Source: Viola odorata | Taxonomy: Eukaryota; Streptophyta; Magnoliopsida; Malpighiales; Violaceae | Direction: 5' to 3' | NCBI GenBank assembly: GCA_963691705.1 | Contig: OY829537.1 | Coordinates: 18,786,078-18,850,077, forward strand | Length of the DNA: 64,000 bases | In this document: in pieces, positions 58,136 through 64,000 of the stretch | How the letters are laid out: every line of letters starts with the position of its first letter | Numbering within the stretch: the stretch's first letter is position 1 | Translations under genes and position numbers: made by a program | Notes under the pieces: generated by a model | Database searches by the model: none | What the model saw: only the letters and a program-made list of their open reading frames with translations | What the model was told of the DNA's origin: nothing

Positions 58136-58380
58136 TTCTGTGTCCGCGAGATTGTGGCTGCTTAGGAATGCTGAAAAGCTTGGCGCGAGAACGCACGTGA
58201 TGTTGACGGTTTTTCTAGGGTTTACAAAGGATCCTTACCCGTATGTGTATGTGAGGGAAGCTGCATTGGATGGACTGGCGAGATTGGCCAGAGACGGCGC
58301 TGTTCTTTTAGGATTATAGTGTTATTGAAGGGTGCTATTGCCGAGCCTTTGAGCTTCTCCAGGACAATGAAGATGTTGTG

Positions 58381-59030
58381 CCTCTATCCATATTTGTTTT
58401 TCAAAATATACATGCAATTGTGCATAATTATCATTCGCGGTTTGATATTTTTAGAGCACAACTAATTTTTCAGCTGCAATTGAAACTCATTCGGCCCCTG
58501 TTGTAATTTGTTTCTTTTAGTTCTGTTTTGGTGACAGGGACCTTAAACGTAATTAAGAACACAACTCAACTTTCTTCTCTGTCATTCTCTGTGTGCAACA
58601 ACGCAACTATCCATCTTCAACCCTATAATCCACATCAAATCACAACATCTAAGTAAACCCAGTTGAGGTTTTGGTTCAACTTTTTATAAATAATTATTAA
58701 GTTTAGTTGGGATTCTAGGTTTGTATTTTAGATATTTAAAGATTTCATCCAAGCAGCAGGTATGACACCGTATGTTTTGTGATTAACTATTTTGGCAATT
58801 AATTTTTGTTTTTTTTGTTTTTGGGTATTATAGGTGGCGAGATTACGTTTCTGGATCATTTGAATTGTAAGTAAACTTACATTTCTCATCCTTACACTTA
58901 AAAAATAATAATAATAATAAAAAACGGGTCAAACCGAATCAATTCATACCCGATTCGTTTAATTAACGGGTCAAATTTATGACTCTAGCCCGTTTAAAAC
59001 GGGTCGGGTACAGTTCAATTCCAGGCACAA
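58381..59030. other. Non-coding stretch between gene fragments
   Basis: No clear gene. A short segment at 58835-58868 (GTGGCGAGATTACGTTTCTG...) lies between an acceptor-like TATTATAG and a donor-like GTAAGTAAAC and could be a small exon of unknown origin. 58920-59015 has ACGGGTC/GACCCG-type phrases like those in the MITEs of this window. Confidence 0.35.
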
Positions 59031-59038
59031 CTATTTTT

Positions 59039-59120
59039 TCAGATACATGATGCCAAGAAATTTCCTTTCCAAACTGGTTTCAAGGCTATAGTTGCTTACG
59101 GAGGTCCTCCAATCCAACAG
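59039..59120 (+). pseudogene. DEAD-box RNA helicase (DDX3/RH37-like) exon fragment
   Basis: Between ACTATTTTTTCAG and the donor CAACAG-GTTTTC the plus strand encodes IHDAKKFPFQTGFKAIVAYG followed by GPPIQQ. This matches the conserved stretch of DDX3-type DEAD-box helicases around motif Ia (AxKF-YxTGxK-VVAYGG-PI-QQ). No neighbouring helicase exons are seen. A single isolated exon suggests a captured or duplicated fragment. The mariner-like element begins 12 bp further on. Confidence 0.55.
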
Positions 59121-59248
59121 GTTTTCATTATACTCCCTCCGGTCGCGAAAAACTGACGTTTCGCGACCGGGCACGTGAATTAAGAAACCACTGTGCGTGG
59201 GTGTGTTATGACCATGATGTCCTTCATTTACCGCGCATCTTGCGCTAC

Positions 59249-60606
59249 TGATTGGAGCTTAAATTGTCTTAATTTCATCATCCTTTTTATGCTTTTTAGG
59301 ATGATGATGCTGCTAATCCTTGTCTTTTGTACTCCTTTATGCATATATGGGTGCTAAGAAGCAGATCATTCGATTAGGAGCTGAAAGAACCAAGGATAGA
59401 GTTGTTTTGCTTCAGAGCCGTCCTTATCCCAAATCTGGGATAAGGCTGATCCGTGATTCCAGCGACAACCAGCTGTCATCTTCTGGAAGGTTTTAATTCC
59501 TGCGGTCTCCTGCTCTGTGAAGAACTCCTACTGTCAGAAGAACTCCTATTTTTCAGTTAGGAGATTTTAAACAGCTGGATATTCTTTTATTCGGATAGGA
59601 TTTATTTTAATTTCAATTTTGAAAAACTTCTTTAAGAGGTAGAAAAGAGTTGCGCCTCTTATCACTTCTTCTCAGGGAAAAATATTTTCTTCTTCTTCTC
59701 TACTGGAACAGCAGCCATAGCTAAAAACGTTGTTTGCTATACTCTTTCCTTTTTAATTAATTAATTCTAGTTTATGCTTTCAATCCCTTTTATTTATTTA
59801 TTATGATGATGCTTGGCTAAATTCTATTTTCCTTGTAAGGATTCATTGCCATGATTATCTGATTGTGAGGTCTAATTGCAGTTAATAAATTCCAGCTTGT
59901 ATTTCTATCCTTTTTAATTAAACGTCAGTTTGTTCTCATTTAATTTAAACTTGATCACTTTAAATTAAAATTGGAACAATTATAGCTTTTCTTAGAAATG
60001 TTGGACCCATACATCGTTGATAGGAATATGCAGGCAACTAATTAGTTTAATTGCTAATTAGAAAAAAGATAGAATTCGATTTATAGGAGTAGAAGAAATT
60101 CTCTTCTAGATCGAGAAAGGTCTCTCCCCGTGTTTAATCAACCTTTCAGTTAAACTTTATTAGGAGTACCGCCTTAAGGTTATTGATTGGTTAGGGATCC
60201 TAGTAGGAGTACCGCCTTAGGAATCTTGAGTAGGAGGAGAGTAGGAGGCTCAGAGTACCACTGGTCTCTATAGCCTTTCTATAAGTCTGGTCTTAAAAAT
60301 ATTTGAATCGATGATCGATCAGGATAATGCATGAGCACAATGGAATCCTTATTGGGAATTTGTCACCTCTGAACACACACACAAATCACTTTCTTTGCTG
60401 TTTTATGTTATTTCTGTTATTTAATCAATTGCAACACAACTCAATATTGGTATTTACCACTTGTTACTTTTCTAGTCGTTTATAAAGAATTTTAATTGTC
60501 CACCGAATCTCTGAGGAACGATCCTTTTACCACTTGCTACTGTTTTAAAACTACATGTGCATGGTAGATTGTATTTATTTTATTTTGACGGTTTCGACGA
60601 CCATCA
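59249..60606 (+). mobile_element. Solo LTR, 1,358 bp, with target-site duplication GCTAC
   Basis: TG at 59249 and CA at 60606, flanked by GCTAC at 59244-59248 and 60607-60611. No internal region. Its end (TTGACGGTTTCGACGACCATCA) is like that of the solo LTR at 45073-46560, and the start blocks are loosely similar, so the two are related families. It sits in the 5' non-coding part of the mariner-like element and is therefore younger than it. Confidence 0.85.
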
Positions 60607-60878
60607 GCTACAGTGTCGTTGCTCTCTCCAAATTCGCAACGCATCCAGCGCTCAACTCTCCTCCAAATTCCCTCCCAAATTTTCACCCAATTTCATTCCT
60701 AAACCCTAACCCCTCCTAAATTTTGAAATCTTTCGCTTTAAATTTTTCAATTTCCCCCCATAATTCGTTGCTATCATTCCACAGTGCTCTCTGACCTCCT
60801 CTGTTTTGCTTCACACCCATCCCTCTCTATTTCTACAGCTGCAACATTTCTATTTCGATTTTGCAAGCGTAAAAAATA

Positions 60879-62390
60879 ATGGATGTCAACGAATTCGATC
60901 TTATCCATTTGTTTCACAACCACCCATTACCTGTGGCAGAGCCATTTCCTCTAAATGATTCAGCAATTGAGCAGAACCCTCGAAATGAAGGGGATGCCAA
61001 AACAGAAGAGGAAGAAGGTATGACCCACGATGCGCTACATTTGGACGAAATCAATGAAGCTTGCACTGGGTAAAATGAAAACCCAACACCTGACGTTGGG
61101 GTTCCAAGTTAAGTCTATTTCGAACTTCTACTTTTCACTTGAAGTTGATAAACTTTGGCTCTTTTGCAATGATGTTGTGTTGTGATAATTGTAGGTGCAA
61201 GACTGGAAAAAAAAGAGCTCTGTAATGAGGAGAGATTTGCAGCCTACGGTATGCTTCAAGAAAGGAGTGTGAATGGAAAGCTGCGCAAGCACACAACAAG
61301 TGAGGTTGCTGATATTTTTCAAGTTAGTATCTGTTCAATTCAGCGGTTGTGGAAAAGAGGAAGGGAATCGAACAACCACAATGTTTCGCTTGCTAGAGTC
61401 AAGAATTGTGGGAGAAAAAGGGTAGAATTTGACTTCAACAAAATTAGAGATATTCCTTTAAGGGATATAACAACCCTTAAATCTCTTGCAACTGCCTTGG
61501 GTGTTTCCAAGACTTATTTGATTTTGAAGTTGAAATCGGGAGAGTTGATGCGCCACAGTAATACCATCAAACCAACACTCACAGAGGCAAACCGTGTGGA
61601 AAGGGTTTGTCACTGTCTTCCAATGGTTGATCCAAACTCACCTCCAGCTGGAAACACTTTCTCTAACATGAAAAATGTCATCCACATTGATGATAAATGG
61701 TTTCAAACAACAAGGAAGGTGCAGACGTACTACCTCCTGGCCGATGAAGATGAATCTGTAAAAATCATTAAGAGTACCAATTTCATTCCTAAAATCATGT
61801 TCCTTGTAGCTGTTGCTAGGCCTAGATTTGACTGTCATGGGAATTGTACTTTTGATGGTAAGATAGGAGTGTTCCCACTTGTGCATGAGGTTGCTGCTAT
61901 TAGGTCCAGCTCAAATAGGATTACTGGAACTTTAGAAGTTAAGCCAATTCAAAAAGTAGATAGGCAAGTGATTAGGCAATTCATGATTGAACATATTTTA
62001 CCAGCTATTAAGGATAAATGGCCGAGGGATAGCCTCATGCAAATAATTATCATCCAGCAAGATAATACGAAAACACATATACATGAGGATGATATTGAAT
62101 TCCTAGCTGCAGTAGAGAGTGTAGGCTTGAACATTAGAGTGTTGTGTCAGCCACCAAATTCCCCTGATTTAAATGTACTTGATTTAGGTTTTTTTAGAGC
62201 TATTCAATCCTTGCAAGAGAAGAAATGTGCAAATAACCTAAATCAATTAGTAGAAGCAGTGAGTAAATCATTTTTGGAGTTTTCTGAGGTGAAGGCAAAC
62301 AACATTTTCATCACTTTACAGTCATGCATGATTGAAATTATGAGAATTATGGGTTCCAATGCTTACAGAATCCCTCATATAAAGAAATAA
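60879..62390 (+). CDS. Mariner-like transposase, two exons, apparently intact
   Basis: Exon 1 is 60879-61017 (MDVNEFDLIHLFHNH, ending EEEEG) with donor GAAG-GTATGA. Exon 2 is 61195-62390 after TAATTGTAG. Joining is phase 1 and gives 444 residues without a stop. N-terminal DNA-binding helices: ERFAAYGMLQERSVNGKL, ADIFQVSICSIQRLWKRGRE, then a second helix-turn-helix with TTLKSLATALGVSKTYLILK. The catalytic domain has VIHIDDKWFQ, IIQQDNTKTH and PPNSPDLNVLDLGFF; 39 residues lie between the second and third Asp, the DD39D signature of plant mariner transposases. It cuts and pastes the element at TA and could also move Stowaway MITEs. The truncated relative at 11403-12497 has the same exon layout. 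Confidence 0.88.
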
Positions 62391-63132
62391 CAGTTGGCTA
62401 GGCATGGATTGCTTCCTCACAGCTTGTCATGTGATCCAATTCTGCTAGCAACTGCTGCTGCTAATCTTCCACCATTACCTTGTAAGACTGTGTGCTCTTG
62501 TCATTTTTTGTAAATGTAATGTTGAATGTATATTGACATGTCCTTGTTATTGTTATGCAGAAAATTGGGTGGAAGATTGCTTTATTCGATGGACGACAAC
62601 TTTTTTGGTTAGTTATTGGACATATTTAGATATGTAGTTTGTTACTTTAGATGGTAACTCTATTAATGTGACTTAGGATTGAATTATTTTGGTAGGACTC
62701 AATGTAATTTTTTAAAACTAGCATCTGTTTGCTACTGTTAGTAAATGTGAGATATGTTACATTACTAACAGTCAATATGCAAACTGAGTTAGCTCTGTCT
62801 TACAAATACTACTTACATATTGCATTTTGGCTAAGAAAGTTCCCTTATAATTGATGCTGCTTTGATTGAGTGTTTATGTAAGTGTGTAATGCATGGAGAG
62901 TATTGGCCTGTTTCTGCTGTGTTTGAGTGTTTGTGCTGTGTTTGAGTGTTTATGTAATTGTGTGATCCGTTTTTGCTTTGTTTGAGTGTTTATGTTTATG
63001 GCAGAGCCATGGAGAGTATTGGCCAGTTTTTTCTGTGTTTGTAGGTTTGTGTGTAGTGAACCATGGGGAGTATTGGTTGTATTGTCATATTGTGTGTAAT
63101 GTTGTGTACAGTGAGGTAGGCAAGTTGATTTA
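62391..63132 (+). other. 3' untranslated part of the mariner-like element
   Basis: No credible gene. Repeated GTGTTTGAGTGTTTATGTAA and CATGG(A/G)GAGTATTGG phrases occur at 62870-63080. A stretch ending GTTATGCAG at 62564 may be a splice acceptor in the 3' part, but no downstream coding sequence could be supported. Confidence 0.45.
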
Positions 63133-64000
63133 CAGTAGAAACTCGATAAATTAATACTCGATTATTTAATAAACTCTCTAAGATAATATTTTTGGCCGGT
63201 TCCGACTCGGGGATAGGGTGCTAAATTAATAATTCGCTAAAATTATAAGATAATACATTTTTGATAATTTCTTTAGGCCCCATATAAAATATAAATTAAT
63301 AATTCCTTATATATAGCATATTACATGAATGATTTATGAAGGTTTCTTGAAAAATGACTCAATTGTCTTTTGTTTTTTGTTGAAATCAATTTCCCCTTGA
63401 ATGTCGTCTCTAATTTTCCTTAGCATGGTAAGAACTTCTGGTGTTGTTTTCTCATAGCTCAACAAGAAATTGTTCAATGTGATTGCCGCTTTAATAGCTT
63501 CGTTTCGCGAAGGGGGCTCCATTGTAGAACTTTCATCATCTTCTTCATCGATATCATCTTTATTAATTCCAATAACGCTTTCAATAATTTCTTCATCAGT
63601 CAACAACTGTGCAACTACATTTTCTTCTGGGTGAGTCAGAACATCTTCGACATCCATTGCATTGCGATAACCCAACTCTTTGATCAAATTCTGGAGTTCT
63701 TGAGTGCTTTCACCACCTTCATCTGAGTTCTCAAAAGTCACGTTATCTGTTGATCGAAGTTTACAATGACGAAAGCAGTTCGCAATTGTATTTGCACGAA
63801 CATCCATAGTCCATGCTGAAATTGCAAGATTCATTGCATCTAACACATTTATTTTTGCTGGATTTGGAACCCCTAATTCATAACCCTCTAAAAGACTTCT
63901 ATAAAATCGACGACGATAATGCATCTTAAAAGCTCGTATGATCCCCGCGTCACAAGGTTGAATTTTTGAAGTTGTGTTTGGTGGCAAAAAAAATAATTCA
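63133..64000 (-). mobile_element. Pogo/Lemi-like element, cut by the right window edge
   Basis: The left terminus CAGTAGAAACTCGATAAATT follows TA at 63131-63132. This resembles the CAGTA(A/G)AACCTCTATAAATT ends of the Arabidopsis Lemi1/Emigrant pogo-like family. The minus-strand transposase inside confirms it. The other terminus lies outside the window. Confidence 0.85.
63334..64000 (-). CDS. Pogo-like transposase, C-terminal part (N-terminus outside window)
   Basis: DDE superfamily transposase of the Tc1-mariner/pogo group. The frame is open to the right edge and reads NYFFLPPNTTSKIQPCDAGI at its start; PCDAG carries the third catalytic Asp of the LPPNTTS-QP-D signature. IIRAFKMHYRRRF and AWTMDVRANTIANCFRHC follow, typical of this family. 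An acidic segment (DEEIIESVIGINKDDIDEED) precedes the end SFFKKPS. The stop is at 63334. The first two catalytic Asp residues and the DNA-binding domain are not in the window, so intactness cannot be judged. Confidence 0.85.
   Translation of the reverse strand, partial: ELFFLPPNTTSKIQPCDAGIIRAFKMHYRRRFYRSLLEGYELGVPNPAKINVLDAMNLAISAWTMDVRANTIANCFRHCKLRSTDNVTFENSDEGGESTQELQNLIKELGYRNAMDVEDVLTHPEENVVAQLLTDEEIIESVIGINKDDIDEEDDESSTMEPPSRNEAIKAAITLNNFLLSYEKTTPEVLTMLRKIRDDIQGEIDFNKKQKTIESFFKKPS

Larger units (their letters stand above)
52302..58380 (+). pseudogene. SIEL / Integrator subunit 4-like exon, split by the chromovirus
   Basis: The exon starts after an acceptor TTGTTCTCAG: 52302-52380 encodes LTETCYLPRAVIEDTVFESL then FGPS. 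After the insertion, 58141 onward continues VSARLWLLRNAEKLGARTHV, VFLGFTKDPYPYVYVREAAL and, with a one-base shift near 58310, YSVIEGCYCRAFELLQDNEDVV to 58380. These resemble the ARM-repeat protein SIEL, the plant homologue of Integrator complex subunit 4 (RNA processing and SHORT-ROOT movement). No other exons are seen on either side, so it is a gene fragment. The frameshift shows decay. The identification is from motif memory. Confidence 0.6.
59133..63132 (+). mobile_element. Mariner-like element (plant DD39D type); right end not found
   Basis: The 5' end CTCCCTCCGGTCGCGAAAAA at 59133 follows TA (59131-59132), as in plant mariner and Stowaway elements. The 5' region is split by a solo LTR (59249-60606), then 60612-60878 is a C/T-rich leader, followed by the transposase. 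62391-63130 is the 3' part. A pogo-like element begins at 63133, after TA, and no GAGGGAG-TA end was seen before it, so the mariner end is probably to the right of the window. Confidence 0.8.

Overview
This window is nuclear DNA from a flowering plant, most likely a eudicot. It contains two MIF/D-dopachrome-tautomerase-like (MDL) genes with plant-type introns, set among transposable elements of plant families: an Ogre/Tat Ty3-gypsy element, a chromovirus with a chromodomain, an L1-type LINE, plant mariner-like (DD39D), pogo/Lemi-like and Mutator-like elements, and hAT-type and Stowaway-type MITEs. The species cannot be named from the sequence alone.

Layout. 1-2640 holds a decayed minus-strand Ogre-type relic (LTR end, polypurine tract, minisatellites, integrase tail). 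3461-11402 holds LTR relics on the plus strand, split by a 6.2 kb LINE (4501-10725, minus strand) whose two ORFs carry four in-frame stops. 11403-12497 is the 5' half of a mariner-like element, cut exactly at an LTR end. 12500-35988 is a four-level nest: a hAT-type MITE contains a second MITE (13650-14557) and a 21.4 kb Ogre element (14574-35980), and the Ogre 5' LTR contains a Mutator-like element (33835-35917). Target-site duplications support three of these levels strongly. 36335-36911 is a near-perfect inverted duplication. 37751-39668 is a MITE-like tandem cluster. 39670-48500 is AT-rich intergenic DNA with two Stowaway MITEs, a 374 bp MITE with a perfect 9 bp duplication, an LTR relic and a solo LTR.

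The real host genes lie at 48583-51830: an MDL3-like gene ending in the peroxisomal signal SKL, and an MDL1/2-like gene whose last intron appears to be GC-AG. They are in tandem on the plus strand with a hAT-type MITE between them. Downstream is one exon of a SIEL/Integrator-subunit-4-like gene, split by a very young chromovirus (52381-58135; LTRs with only two differences seen). Then come a DEAD-box helicase exon fragment, a mariner-like element with an apparently intact two-exon transposase (60879-62390) carrying a solo LTR in its 5' region, and the start of a pogo/Lemi-like element that runs off the right edge.

No undescribed defence or metabolic system was found. The most informative content is the nest with readable insertion junctions, the Ogre intron that restores frame, the intact mariner transposase, the hairpin locus and the MDL pair. 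Identity percentages, expression and exact lineage placement could not be computed here.
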